A DNA stretch of 64,000 nucleotides from Kineosporia mesophila (GTDB taxonomy: Bacteria > Actinomycetota > Actinomycetes > Actinomycetales > Kineosporiaceae): the NCBI RefSeq assembly GCF_021129235.1, contig NZ_JAJOMA010000003.1:62001-126000 (forward strand). The letters are read 5' to 3'. The notes beneath the pieces were generated by a model. It made no database searches and had not been told where the DNA came from. It was given only the letters and a program-made list of their open reading frames with translations. The position numbers and the translations under genes are program-made. This document shows positions 25,821 to 34,672 of the stretch, in pieces; within the stretch, counting starts at the first letter, position 1; each line of letters opens with the position of its first letter.

Positions 25821-28390
25821 CGGCGGGCCGCGAGGTGCGGCGGCTCGTGGCCTGTTTCGCCCTCTCCCTGGCCCTCACCGAGCTGGGACTGCACCTGCTG
25901 CGCGACCAGGACCTGCACACCTCGGTCTGGTGGCCGCTGGCCGGGGCCGGGCTGGCCCTGATGGCCCGGCTGCCGCCGCGCTCCTGGCCGGCCGCGGTGA
26001 TCGGCATCGCCGTGGGTCAGTTCGCCGGCAATCTGACCTACGGCTACGACATAGCGGCCTGCGTAGGCATGGCCGTCACCACCACCACCGAGCTGCTGGC
26101 CGTGACCGTGCTGCTGCGGATCGCCCTGCCCGGTGGTGCGCACCTGAACAGTCCCCGGCTCGCGGCGCGCTTCTCGTTCTGCGTGGTCGTGAGTGTCGCC
26201 CTCGGTTCCACGCTCTTCAGCATCTCCCAGACCTTGTCGGGCGGTGGGCAGTTCGCCGGCCTGTGGGGTGGCTACTTCTGCACCCACGCCCTGGGCATGA
26301 TGCTGCTCTCCCCCGCCTTCCTGGTCTCCACCACCGGCGAGGTGTGGAGCAAGCTGCGAGACGGGCGGACCAACGCGGAGTGGCTGGCCCAGCTCGTCGC
26401 GGTGAGTGCGGTCGGTGCGGCGGTGTTCGTGGCGCACCAGCGGCTCATCGCCTCGGTGGTCTGCGCCCTGCCGTTGCTGTGGGGAGGCCTGCGTCTGGGG
26501 GCCCTGCGGTCGATGGTGTCGCTCCAGGTACTGGGGCTCCTCGCGACCATCGGCACCCTGCACGGGGGCGGGCCGTTCGGTAACGAGCCGGGTCTGCACC
26601 GGACGTACTCCATCCAGATCACCCTGTCCTCCCTGACCCTGCTGCTGCTCTTCGTCGTGGTGGCCGCCCGGTCCAAGAACGACGCCCTGCGGCTCAGCGA
26701 GGACCGGGCCTCCGCCCTGGTCAAGGCCGAGGAAATGACCGGCACCGGGTCGGCCGTCCTGGACGTGCAGACCGGTGGGGTGACCTGGACGCTGGGCCTG
26801 TACCGGCAGCTCGGCCTCGATCCGGCACAGGTGGCACCGGACACGGGGCTCTACCTCGCCGCCATCCACCCGGACGACCGGGAACGGGCACTGCGTGTGG
26901 TGCAGGAGCTGTCCACGGACGGCCGGGCGAGAGAGGGGAGGGAGTACCGGCTGGTGCGCCCGGACGGGTCGCAGCTGCTGGTGGTCGGCCGCAACGAGGC
27001 CGAGACCGACAGCTCCGGCCGGGTCGTGCGCCTGCACACCACCGTGCACGACATCACCGGGATCCGGGAGACCGAACTGGCCCGGGACCGGTCGGACAGC
27101 GACCTCGCCGCCGTCATGGGGGCACTGACCGAGACCGCGATCCTGGGCATCTCGGCGAGCACCGGGCTGATCACCCGGTTCAACCGCGGCGCCGAGAAGA
27201 TCCTCGGCCGGGTCGCGCCGGAGGTGGTCGGGAAGATGAGGTCGTCGGCCTTCCTGACTCCCGAGGCCTGGCAGGCCGCCGTGGCCCGGTTCGGTACCGA
27301 CGACCCGGCCGTCGTCTTCGAGGCCATGTCCCGCCGTCACGAGGGCTCGGCCAGCCACCAGACCGTCTGCGTCCGCGGTGACGGCACCCGGTTCCCCGGG
27401 CATTTCAGTCTCACCCCGCACACCGCTCCCGACGGCACCGCCGAGTTCATCGCCGTGCTCACCGACCTGAGCGAGGCACTGCGCACCCGGGCCGAGCTGG
27501 AGGAGAGCGAGGACCGGTTCCGCCTGGCCTTCGACGGCGCCCCGCTGGCGATGGTGATCGTCGGCCTGGACCCGGCCGATCCGGGTCTGGTGCTGCAGAC
27601 CAACCCGGCGTTGTGCGCCTTCACCCGCCAGACCCCGGAGGACCTGCTCGGGACCCACTACATGGACCTGCTGGAGGAGCCGTACGCCTCCGGGGCCGCG
27701 GTCAACCTGCAACGGCTGCTGACGGGCGAGATCGACAGTGTGCAGGGCGACCGGAAGTTCCTGCGCCCCGGTGGCGGGGAACTGTGGGGGCACATGTCCA
27801 CGGCCGCCGTACGTCCCGCCGACGGCCGCCCGCCGTACCTGATCATCATGATCGAGGACATCACCGCCCGCCGGGAACTCACCGAACGGCTGCGGCACGA
27901 GGCCTCGCACGACGGGCTGACCGGTCTGCCGAACCGCTCGACGCTGCGCCGGCGGCTCGACCGGGCCCTGTCCGAGCCCGGCCGGGCGGGCGACGTGGCG
28001 GTGCTGTACATCGATCTGGACGGGTTCAAGGCGGTGAACGACACCGAGGGTCACGGTGTCGGCGACGAGCTCCTGATGCAGGTGGCAGACCGGATCGCGG
28101 CCTGCGTGCGGTCCGGCGACGTGGTGGCGCGGATCGGTGGGGACGAGTTCGCGGTGCTCTGCCCGGGCGTGGCCGACGTGCACACGGCGATCGCGATCGG
28201 GCACGGCGTGATCGCCACCCTGGCGGAGCAGTTCGACCTGAACGGGACGTACGCCCGGATCGGGGCCAGCGTGGGGGTGGCGCTGTCGGGCCACGACGAC
28301 AACGGCCCGGCCCTGCTCGACGCCGCCGACGCGGCGATGTACCAGGCCAAACGCGCAGGCAAGGGACGGGTCCGGGTCAGCCCCCGCTGA
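25817..28390 (+). CDS. Membrane diguanylate cyclase: MASE1-PAS-PAS-PAS-GGDEF (copy 2)
   Basis: This is a paralogue of the preceding gene with the same layout over 857 residues. It has MASE1-type membrane sensor LHTSVWWPLAGAGLAL, three PAS-like regions (the last opening RFRLAFDGAPLAMVIVGL), and a GGDEF domain. The cyclase domain has VLYIDLDGFKAVNDTEGHG, active site IGGDEF and I-site RSGD. The sensor and PAS regions diverge more than the cyclase domain, so the two probably sense different inputs. The ATG overlaps the upstream stop by four bases, implying translational coupling. Confidence 0.93.
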   Translation: MTAGREVRRLVACFALSLALTELGLHLLRDQDLHTSVWWPLAGAGLALMARLPPRSWPAAVIGIAVGQFAGNLTYGYDIAACVGMAVTTTTELLAVTVLLRIALPGGAHLNSPRLAARFSFCVVVSVALGSTLFSISQTLSGGGQFAGLWGGYFCTHALGMMLLSPAFLVSTTGEVWSKLRDGRTNAEWLAQLVAVSAVGAAVFVAHQRLIASVVCALPLLWGGLRLGALRSMVSLQVLGLLATIGTLHGGGPFGNEPGLHRTYSIQITLSSLTLLLLFVVVAARSKNDALRLSEDRASALVKAEEMTGTGSAVLDVQTGGVTWTLGLYRQLGLDPAQVAPDTGLYLAAIHPDDRERALRVVQELSTDGRAREGREYRLVRPDGSQLLVVGRNEAETDSSGRVVRLHTTVHDITGIRETELARDRSDSDLAAVMGALTETAILGISASTGLITRFNRGAEKILGRVAPEVVGKMRSSAFLTPEAWQAAVARFGTDDPAVVFEAMSRRHEGSASHQTVCVRGDGTRFPGHFSLTPHTAPDGTAEFIAVLTDLSEALRTRAELEESEDRFRLAFDGAPLAMVIVGLDPADPGLVLQTNPALCAFTRQTPEDLLGTHYMDLLEEPYASGAAVNLQRLLTGEIDSVQGDRKFLRPGGGELWGHMSTAAVRPADGRPPYLIIMIEDITARRELTERLRHEASHDGLTGLPNRSTLRRRLDRALSEPGRAGDVAVLYIDLDGFKAVNDTEGHGVGDELLMQVADRIAACVRSGDVVARIGGDEFAVLCPGVADVHTAIAIGHGVIATLAEQFDLNGTYARIGASVGVALSGHDDNGPALLDAADAAMYQAKRAGKGRVRVSPR

Positions 28391-28413
28391 CCGGAAAGCC
28401 GGCCCGGAAAGCT

Positions 28414-28438
28414 GACCCGGCAGCCGATCGGCCGGGTC
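28414..28438 (+). terminator. Hairpin behind the tandem cyclase operon
   Basis: GACCCGGC (28414-28421) pairs with GCCGGGTC (28431-28438) around a 9-base loop, 24 bp after the second cyclase stop. There is no U-tract. Confidence 0.5.
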
Positions 28439-28478
28439 GTGTGCGAAGTTCCCCGCGGCATACGGCAGGCTTTCTCCC

Positions 28479-30317
28479 GTGTACTTCGTCGGACTGGATC
28501 TTGCCTGGGGCGAACGCAAGCCCACCGGACTCGCCGTGCTCGACCAGGAGGGCGCGCTGCTGCACGTCAGCGCCGCCCAGAGCGACGAGGACATCCTCGC
28601 GGCGCTGGCGCCGTACACGGCCGGTGACTGCGTCGTCGCGATCGACGCCCCGCTGATCGTCCGGAACGAGACCGGCAACCGGCCGGCCGAGGCGGCCCTC
28701 AACAAGGACTTCGCCCGGTTCCACGCCGGTGCCCACCCGGTGAACACCACCAAGCCCGAGTTCTCCGGGGTTCCGCGCGGCGCCCGGATCGCCTCGGCGC
28801 TGAAGCTGGACATGAACCCGCGCTCGGGCCGGGGCCGGCGGGCGCTCGAGGTCTACCCGCACGCCGCCACCGTCTCGCTCTTCCGGCTCGGCCGGACGCT
28901 GAAGTACAAGGCCAAACCGGGCCGTACACGCGACCTTCTGCAGACCGAGCTGCTGCGGCTCATGGGCCTGGTCGCCGGCCTGGCCGGGGCCGAGCCGGCC
29001 CTGCACCTGACCCGGCCCGGGTCCCGCTGGCCGGAGCTGACCGAGGCCGCGGGCAACGCCGGGAAGAAGAGCGAGCTACGCGTCGTCGAGGACCAGGTCG
29101 ACGCCGTGATCTGCGCCTACGTGGCGCTTCTGGCCACCCGCCACCCGCAGATGATGACCACCTACGGCGACGCCGAGAACGGTTACATCGTCACCCCCGC
29201 GCTGCCCGAGGGGCTGGAGCCGAGCTCGCCCGACGACCCCGCGCAGGAAGACCCGGTGTCGCTCGTCGTGCGCGAGTACGCCCTGCGCCAGCCCGCCCTG
29301 ACCGAGGCGGCCGACACCTTCGTCGCCCTGGTCACCTCGATCCTCGACGAGGCCGGCATCAACTACCTGAGCGTCAACGGCCGGGCCAAGACGGTGGCCT
29401 CGTTCGCCGGCAAGGCCGGGCGGCGCACCGCGGACGGCGAGCTGGTCTACACCGACCCGCTGCGCGAGATCAACGACCAGATCGGCGTCCGGGTCATCAC
29501 CTACGTGCAGCACGACGTCGCCACCGTGGCCGACGTGATCCACGACCAGCTGCTGGTCAAACGCGACCGGGACATGGGCGAGGAGACCGCCCGGCAGGGC
29601 CGTTTCGGCTACCGCAGCCGGCACATGCTGATCGCCCTGGACGCCGCCCGGGAGGGCCACTCCGACTACGAGGCTCTGCGCGGGCGGGCCGCCTCGCTCC
29701 AGGTGCGCACCGTGCTGCAGCACGCCTGGGCCGAGTTCGAGCACGACATCCGTTACAAGGGTTCGATTCCCGCCGAGCAGGCCCCGGAACTGGACCGCCG
29801 CTTCACCCTGGCCGCCGGCCTGCTGGAGCTGGCCGACCAGGAGTTCTCGAACATCCGCGACCGGATCGCCGAGAGCCACCCGCTGCCCGGCGGTGAGCCG
29901 GCCGCCGACGACGAGACCACCGGCCGCGACATCGCCGACGACGACTCCCGGGTCGGCGCCCGCGAACTGGCGGCCTTCCTGGCCGGGCAGTACCCGGAGG
30001 CCGGCTGGTCACGCACCGAGCACTACACCTGGATCACCGGCCTGCTGTCCGAGCTGGCGATCACCTCGCTGCCGGAACTCACCGAGGTGCTGCTGCCGGT
30101 CAACGAGCTCGACCTGAACACGCGGATGGCCTACAAGTACCCGCCGGGCGCCGTGCGCCGGCTCGACGACGCCCTGCTCGCGGCGTTCGGGGAGAAGTAC
30201 GCGGCCCTGCCCGGCAACGCCGACCGGCGTCCCCTGCTGCGCTCCCGGCTGGAGAAACTCCAGCCGACCGCGCTTTCGCCCAGTGAAACGCCGGACGCGC
30301 CCGCCGACGAGATCTGA
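28479..30317 (+). CDS. DUF429 (RNase H-fold) and RelA/SpoT synthetase-domain fusion
   Basis: The 612-residue protein has two parts. Residues 1-240 match DUF429, a predicted RNase H-fold nuclease, with acidic positions in GLDLAW (D7), AIDAPL (D56), LEVYPH (E124) and DQVDAVICAY (D208). Residues about 276-430 match the RelA/SpoT nucleotide pyrophosphokinase domain: GRAKTVASFAGK, INDQIGVRVITY (D333), GYRSRH (377-382) and LQVRTVLQHAWAEFEHDIRY. The glutamate expected two residues before Q408 (ExQxRT in active synthetases) is S406, so the usual metal ligand may be missing. A helical C-terminal domain follows. No hydrolase (HD) domain is present. It could make (p)ppGpp or modify RNA. pobA starts 9 bp downstream. 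Confidence 0.85.
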   Translation: MYFVGLDLAWGERKPTGLAVLDQEGALLHVSAAQSDEDILAALAPYTAGDCVVAIDAPLIVRNETGNRPAEAALNKDFARFHAGAHPVNTTKPEFSGVPRGARIASALKLDMNPRSGRGRRALEVYPHAATVSLFRLGRTLKYKAKPGRTRDLLQTELLRLMGLVAGLAGAEPALHLTRPGSRWPELTEAAGNAGKKSELRVVEDQVDAVICAYVALLATRHPQMMTTYGDAENGYIVTPALPEGLEPSSPDDPAQEDPVSLVVREYALRQPALTEAADTFVALVTSILDEAGINYLSVNGRAKTVASFAGKAGRRTADGELVYTDPLREINDQIGVRVITYVQHDVATVADVIHDQLLVKRDRDMGEETARQGRFGYRSRHMLIALDAAREGHSDYEALRGRAASLQVRTVLQHAWAEFEHDIRYKGSIPAEQAPELDRRFTLAAGLLELADQEFSNIRDRIAESHPLPGGEPAADDETTGRDIADDDSRVGARELAAFLAGQYPEAGWSRTEHYTWITGLLSELAITSLPELTEVLLPVNELDLNTRMAYKYPPGAVRRLDDALLAAFGEKYAALPGNADRRPLLRSRLEKLQPTALSPSETPDAPADEI

Positions 30318-30326
30318 GGTGCACTG

Positions 30327-31502
30327 ATGGCCATGCGCACTCGGGTCGCCATCGTCGGCGCCGGCCCTGCCGGATTGCTCCTGTCCCATCTCCTCGAGGC
30401 CGAGGGGGTGGAGTCGGTGGTGCTGGAGACCCGCACCCAGGAGTACGTCGAGGCCCGCATCCGGGCCGGCATCCTCGAGCAGTCCACGGTCGACCTGCTG
30501 GTACAGAACGGGCTGGGCGACCGGCTGCTCGCCGAGGGCGACCCGCACCGGGGCATCCACCTGCAGTGGCCGCAGGAACGCCACCACCTCGACTTCGTCG
30601 ACCTGATCGGGCGCACGGTCACCGTGTACGGGCAGACCGAGGTGCAGAAAGACCTCGGCCAGGCCCGGGAGGCAGCCGGGCAGCCGATCCTCTACGGGAT
30701 CGGCGACACCGGCGTCCACGACGTGGAGTCCGACCACCCGTACGTGACTTTCACGGACGCCGACGGGAAGCGCCGGCGGCTCGACGCGGACGTCGTGGTC
30801 GGCTGCGACGGCTCGTTCGGACCCAGCCGGGGCGCGGTGCCGCCGGCCGCGCGCCAGACCTGGGAACGCACCTATCCCTACGCCTGGCTGGGGGTACTGG
30901 CCGCCGTGGCACCCTCCACCGACGAGCTGATCTACGCCCGGCACCCGGACGGCTTCGCCCTGCACTCGATGCGCTCGGCCGACGTCAGCCGCTTCTACCT
31001 GCAGGTGCCGGCCGGCACCGACATCGCCGCCTGGCCGGACGACCGGATCTGGGAGGCGCTGTCCACCCGCCTGAACCTGGACGGCTGGGAGCTCGCCACC
31101 GGCGCGATCACCGAGAAGTCGGTGCTGCCCATGCGCAGTTTCGTGCAGCAGCCGATGCGGCACGGGCGGCTCTTCCTGGCCGGCGACGCCGCTCACATCG
31201 TGCCGCCCACGGGCGCGAAAGGGCTCAACCTGGCGGTGGCCGACGTGGCCCTGCTCGCCCCCGCCCTGGCCGGCCTGCTCGTGCGCGGCGACCACCGGGC
31301 CGCGGACGCCTACTCGGACACGGCCCTGCGCCGGGTCTGGCGCTGCACCCACTTCTCCTGGTGGATGACGACCATGCTGCACACCGGGGACGACCCGTTC
31401 GACGCCCAGCTCCAGCTGTCGCAGCTGCGGTGGGTGGCGGGCAGCGAGGCCGCGGCCCGGGGCCTGGCGGAGAACTACGCGGGGATGCCGATCGGTCTCT
31501 GA
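30327..31502 (+). CDS. pobA: 4-hydroxybenzoate 3-monooxygenase PobA
   Basis: This FAD-dependent hydroxylase converts 4-hydroxybenzoate to protocatechuate using NADPH. It has the Rossmann motif VAIVGAGPAGLLLSHLL, the characteristic ARIRAGILEQSTVDLL, the DG motif VVGCDGSFGPSRGAVP, and the second FAD motif FLAGDAAHIVPPTGAKGLNL. The 391-residue length is typical. Spacing of 9 bp from the DUF429-RelA/SpoT gene suggests co-transcription. The product feeds the pcaHGBC genes about 3 kb downstream, from which it is separated by a GGDEF-EAL gene and an IclR regulator. Confidence 0.95.
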   Translation: MAMRTRVAIVGAGPAGLLLSHLLEAEGVESVVLETRTQEYVEARIRAGILEQSTVDLLVQNGLGDRLLAEGDPHRGIHLQWPQERHHLDFVDLIGRTVTVYGQTEVQKDLGQAREAAGQPILYGIGDTGVHDVESDHPYVTFTDADGKRRRLDADVVVGCDGSFGPSRGAVPPAARQTWERTYPYAWLGVLAAVAPSTDELIYARHPDGFALHSMRSADVSRFYLQVPAGTDIAAWPDDRIWEALSTRLNLDGWELATGAITEKSVLPMRSFVQQPMRHGRLFLAGDAAHIVPPTGAKGLNLAVADVALLAPALAGLLVRGDHRAADAYSDTALRRVWRCTHFSWWMTTMLHTGDDPFDAQLQLSQLRWVAGSEAAARGLAENYAGMPIGL

Positions 31503-31598
31503 CCGTCCCGGGTGACGCACGGTCACGACCGGGGGCCGGAGGTATGACACCCGGGAAGCCTCCTTCACCCCACGCCCGGCCGGGTCGATCGCTGGCCC

Positions 31599-33857
31599 AT
31601 GCGCCTCGACGCCGGCCGGCGGTACCTCGTCGTCGCCGCTCTCCTCCTCAGCGGCTACTGGCTGGTACCAGCCGGCTCGGCCCGGAGCGTGGCCCAGGTC
31701 GCCGTGAGTCTGAGCAGCACGGCGGCCGTGCTGCTCGCCGCCCGGCGGGACCGCCCCCGGCGCCTGGCCTGGCCGGCGTTCTCCCTCGGCTCCGGCCTGG
31801 GCGCGGTCGCCGACGGATACGTCGCCTGGCACGCCGCGACTGGTGATCCGCTTCCCTATCCCAGCTGGGCCGACGCCGGCTGGCTGACCGGCAACGTCGC
31901 CGCCGCGCTCGGCCTCCTGCTGCTGCAGCGCGGTCGCCGGGTGGACGCGACCGGTCTCCTGGACACGGCCGTGGTCACCGGGGCCGGGGGGCTGGTGCTG
32001 TGGGTGGCCCTCTACCAGCCGCTGTCCGGCAGCCTGGATCTCGCCGAGACCGTCGGCCTGCTCTACCCGGCCACGACGATCGGGATGCTGGCCGCCGCCA
32101 TCTGGCTGGTCACCAGCGTGCCCGCACCGGTGGAGGGCTGGGCCACGACCGCGCTGACCGGGGGTGTGCTCGCCGGGCTGCTGGGGAACGTGACCTACGG
32201 CGTGAGCCAGGGCACCCTGAACCCGCAGGACCGCTGGTTCGAGACCATCTACCTGGTGATGTACATCGGCTGGGGCTACGGGGCGCTGCGCTCGGCCAGC
32301 GTTCCGGCCCGGGTCAGTGCCCTGCCGACCTGGGAGGTGTCCCCGGTCCGCCTGGTCGCCATGTACGCGGCCCTGCTGGTCGTGCCGGGTGTGCTGATGG
32401 TCGACTACTTCAACCAGCTGAACCTCAATCACCTGCCGATCGCCGTCGTCTCCTCCGTGCTCTCCCTGCTCGTGCCCGCCCGGCTCTGGCTGTCGATGGG
32501 GCAGCTGCGGGCGTCCACGCAGCAACGCGACGCCTACCGCGAGGACCTGCAGCACCAGGCCGCCCACGATTCACTGACCGATCTGCCCAACCGCGCCTAC
32601 ATCCGGGAACTGCTCACCTCGCTCATGCACCGGGCCGCGCGGGCCGGTGACGAGGTCGCGGTGCTCATGGTCGACCTGGACTTCTTCAAGAAGGTCAACG
32701 AGCAGCTCGGCCAGCCCGCGGGCGACGAGGTCCTGCGCACGGTGTCCGAGCGGATGAGAAGTGTTCTGCGCAAGGGCGATCTGCTGGGCCGGCAGGGCGG
32801 TGACGAGTTCGTCGTGCTGATCGACCCGGTGCCGTCCCCGGCCGAGCTGGTGGCCGTCGCCGAGCGCCTGGTGGCCGCGGTCAGCACCCCGATCATGACC
32901 CGGGCCGGACGGGCCTCGGTAGGCGCCAGTGTCGGCATCGCCCTGGCCCGCGACGGTGAGACGGACGCCGAGAAGCTGCTGCAGAACGCCGATCTGGCCG
33001 CCTACGGGGCCAAGGGCAAGGGCCGGGGCCGGGTGGAGATGTTCGACACCACCCTGCGCGAGGAGCTCGAGGCCCGGGCCCGCCTGGAGGCCGGTATCCG
33101 CGCCGGGCTGGCCTCGGGCGAGTTCGAGCTGCACTACCAGCCGGTGATGAGCGTGGCCACGGGCACACTGCGCTCCTACGAGGCCCTGATCCGCTGGCGG
33201 CACCCCGAGCGGGGCCTGGTGCCGCCCGACGAGTTCATCCCGGTCGCCGAGGAGAGCCTGCTGATCTGCGAGATCGGCCGCTGGGTACTGAATCACGCCA
33301 CGCAGCAGCTGATGGTCTGGAGCCGGCAGGACCCGGACGGCCACGGCGACGTCACGATGGCCGTCAACATCTCGGCCCGGCACCTGGCCTCCCGCACGCT
33401 GGTCGGCGAGGTGCGCCACGCCCTGCAGGCGAGCGGCCTGGAGGCGCGGCGGCTGGTGGTCGAGATCACCGAGACCGTGCTGCTCGACGAGCCCACCGCC
33501 GACGCCCACGTGCGGGACCTGCGGGCACTGGGGGTGGCGGTCAGCCTGGACGACTTCGGCACCGGTTACACCAGCATCGGCCAGTTGCAGAAGCTCCAGG
33601 TCGACACCCTCAAGATCGACCGGAGTTTCCTGCGCCCGGACGATCCCGGCACCCAGGCGCTGGTCCAGCTCATGGTCACCGCCGCGCACGCCTTCGGCCT
33701 CGACGTGGTCGCCGAGGGGGTCGAGACCCAGGAACAGCTCGACCGGCTCGCCGTCATCGGGTGCGAGCTGGCCCAGGGCTACTACCTGGGCCGGCCGAAA
33801 CCGGCCCGGGACATCCCCGTCGGCACCACCCCGGGTCTCAGCGCAGCGAGCGGCTGA
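31599..33857 (+). CDS. Membrane GGDEF-EAL protein (c-di-GMP cyclase/phosphodiesterase)
   Basis: The protein has 752 residues. About eight hydrophobic segments fill residues 1-310. The GGDEF domain then has VLMVDLDFFKKVNEQLG, active site QGGDEF and I-site RKGD. The EAL domain carries YEALIRWRHP, VNISARHL, VEITETVL, DDFGTGYTS, LKIDRSF and AEGVETQEQ, all the residues expected for phosphodiesterase activity. Both activities may therefore be real. The membrane region is similar to actinobacterial GGDEF-EAL proteins without a PAS domain. The stop overlaps the convergent IclR gene by 20 bp. Confidence 0.93.
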   Translation: MRLDAGRRYLVVAALLLSGYWLVPAGSARSVAQVAVSLSSTAAVLLAARRDRPRRLAWPAFSLGSGLGAVADGYVAWHAATGDPLPYPSWADAGWLTGNVAAALGLLLLQRGRRVDATGLLDTAVVTGAGGLVLWVALYQPLSGSLDLAETVGLLYPATTIGMLAAAIWLVTSVPAPVEGWATTALTGGVLAGLLGNVTYGVSQGTLNPQDRWFETIYLVMYIGWGYGALRSASVPARVSALPTWEVSPVRLVAMYAALLVVPGVLMVDYFNQLNLNHLPIAVVSSVLSLLVPARLWLSMGQLRASTQQRDAYREDLQHQAAHDSLTDLPNRAYIRELLTSLMHRAARAGDEVAVLMVDLDFFKKVNEQLGQPAGDEVLRTVSERMRSVLRKGDLLGRQGGDEFVVLIDPVPSPAELVAVAERLVAAVSTPIMTRAGRASVGASVGIALARDGETDAEKLLQNADLAAYGAKGKGRGRVEMFDTTLREELEARARLEAGIRAGLASGEFELHYQPVMSVATGTLRSYEALIRWRHPERGLVPPDEFIPVAEESLLICEIGRWVLNHATQQLMVWSRQDPDGHGDVTMAVNISARHLASRTLVGEVRHALQASGLEARRLVVEITETVLLDEPTADAHVRDLRALGVAVSLDDFGTGYTSIGQLQKLQVDTLKIDRSFLRPDDPGTQALVQLMVTAAHAFGLDVVAEGVETQEQLDRLAVIGCELAQGYYLGRPKPARDIPVGTTPGLSAASG

Positions 33858-34593
33858 TCCCCTCCGCCGCCACCCGCAACGCGGCCACCAGACGGGGCCG
33901 GTCCCGTTTCAGCGAGGGCACCACGAGGCCCAGCGCCGCGACCACCTCGCCCCGGCTCCCGCGCACCGGTACGGCGACCGAGCAGCCGCCCAGGCTCATC
34001 TCCTCCACCGTCTGCGCGTACCCCTCGCGCCGGACCCGCTCCAGCTGCGCCGTGAGCCGCCCGGGCTGGGTGATCGTGTAGGGCGTGATCCGGGTCAGCC
34101 GCTCCAGGGCACCCCGGCGCACCCCGGCCGGAGCGTGCGCGAGCAGCACCTTGCCCACCCCGGTCGAGTGCAGCGGCAGCCGGGAACCGACCTCGCTCAC
34201 CACCGGCACCGACTGGTGGCCCGCGAGCCGGTCGACGTAGAGCACCTCGATCCCGTCGCGCACGGCCAGGTGCACGGTGGCCAGGGTGGCGGCGTAGATG
34301 TCGTGCAGGAAGGGCGAGGCCACCTGCCGCAGCCCGGTCTGCACCGGGGCCAGCAGCCCGAGGTCCCAGACCCGGCGGCCGACCACGTAGCGGGCGGAGT
34401 CGGGCAGACGCTCCAGCGCACCCCACCGCACCAGCTCGGCCACCAGCCGATGGGCGGTCGGCACGGGCAGCCCGGCCCGGTGGGCCATCTCGGTCAGGGT
34501 GAGCCGCCGGTGCCGGTCGTCGAAGGCGCCGAGCAGGGCCAGGGCCCGGGCGGTGACGCTCTCCCCCGCCGTCGCACCCCGCGAGCCGACCAT
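33838..34593 (-). CDS. IclR-family regulator of the pca operon
   Basis: This 251-residue repressor/activator has an N-terminal winged helix (LTLTEMAHRAGLPVPTAHRLV) and the IclR ligand-binding domain (VHLAVRDGIEVLYVDRL, LPLHSTGVGKVLLAHAP, EEMSLGGCSVAVPV). The ATG at 34593 follows GGGAGGAG, which fixes the start. It is divergent from pcaHGBC, as PcaR/PobR-type IclR regulators often are, and two inverted repeats lie in the shared 79-bp promoter region. Its effector is probably protocatechuate or a pathway intermediate. This is inferred from position. Confidence 0.9.
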   Translation of the reverse strand: MVGSRGATAGESVTARALALLGAFDDRHRRLTLTEMAHRAGLPVPTAHRLVAELVRWGALERLPDSARYVVGRRVWDLGLLAPVQTGLRQVASPFLHDIYAATLATVHLAVRDGIEVLYVDRLAGHQSVPVVSEVGSRLPLHSTGVGKVLLAHAPAGVRRGALERLTRITPYTITQPGRLTAQLERVRREGYAQTVEEMSLGGCSVAVPVRGSRGEVVAALGLVVPSLKRDRPRLVAALRVAAEGISRSLR

Positions 34594-34610
34594 CGGCACT
34601 CCTCCCCGGA

Positions 34611-34650
34611 ACTTCCGCTGGACGGAAGTCTCACCTGTTCCGCACCGGAA
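34611..34650. promoter_or_regulatory. Two TTCCG/CGGAA inverted repeats between the IclR gene and pcaH
   Basis: ACTTCCG-CTGGA-CGGAAGT (34611-34629) has perfect 7-base arms. TTCCG-CAC-CGGAA (34638-34650) repeats the same core 27 bp away. Both resemble IclR-family operators, which are TTCCG- or GGAA-type palindromes. The first is 17 bp from the regulator start and the second 22 bp from pcaH, so binding would affect both promoters. Confidence 0.7.
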
Positions 34651-34672
34651 GTAAACGCCTACCGTCACCAGC

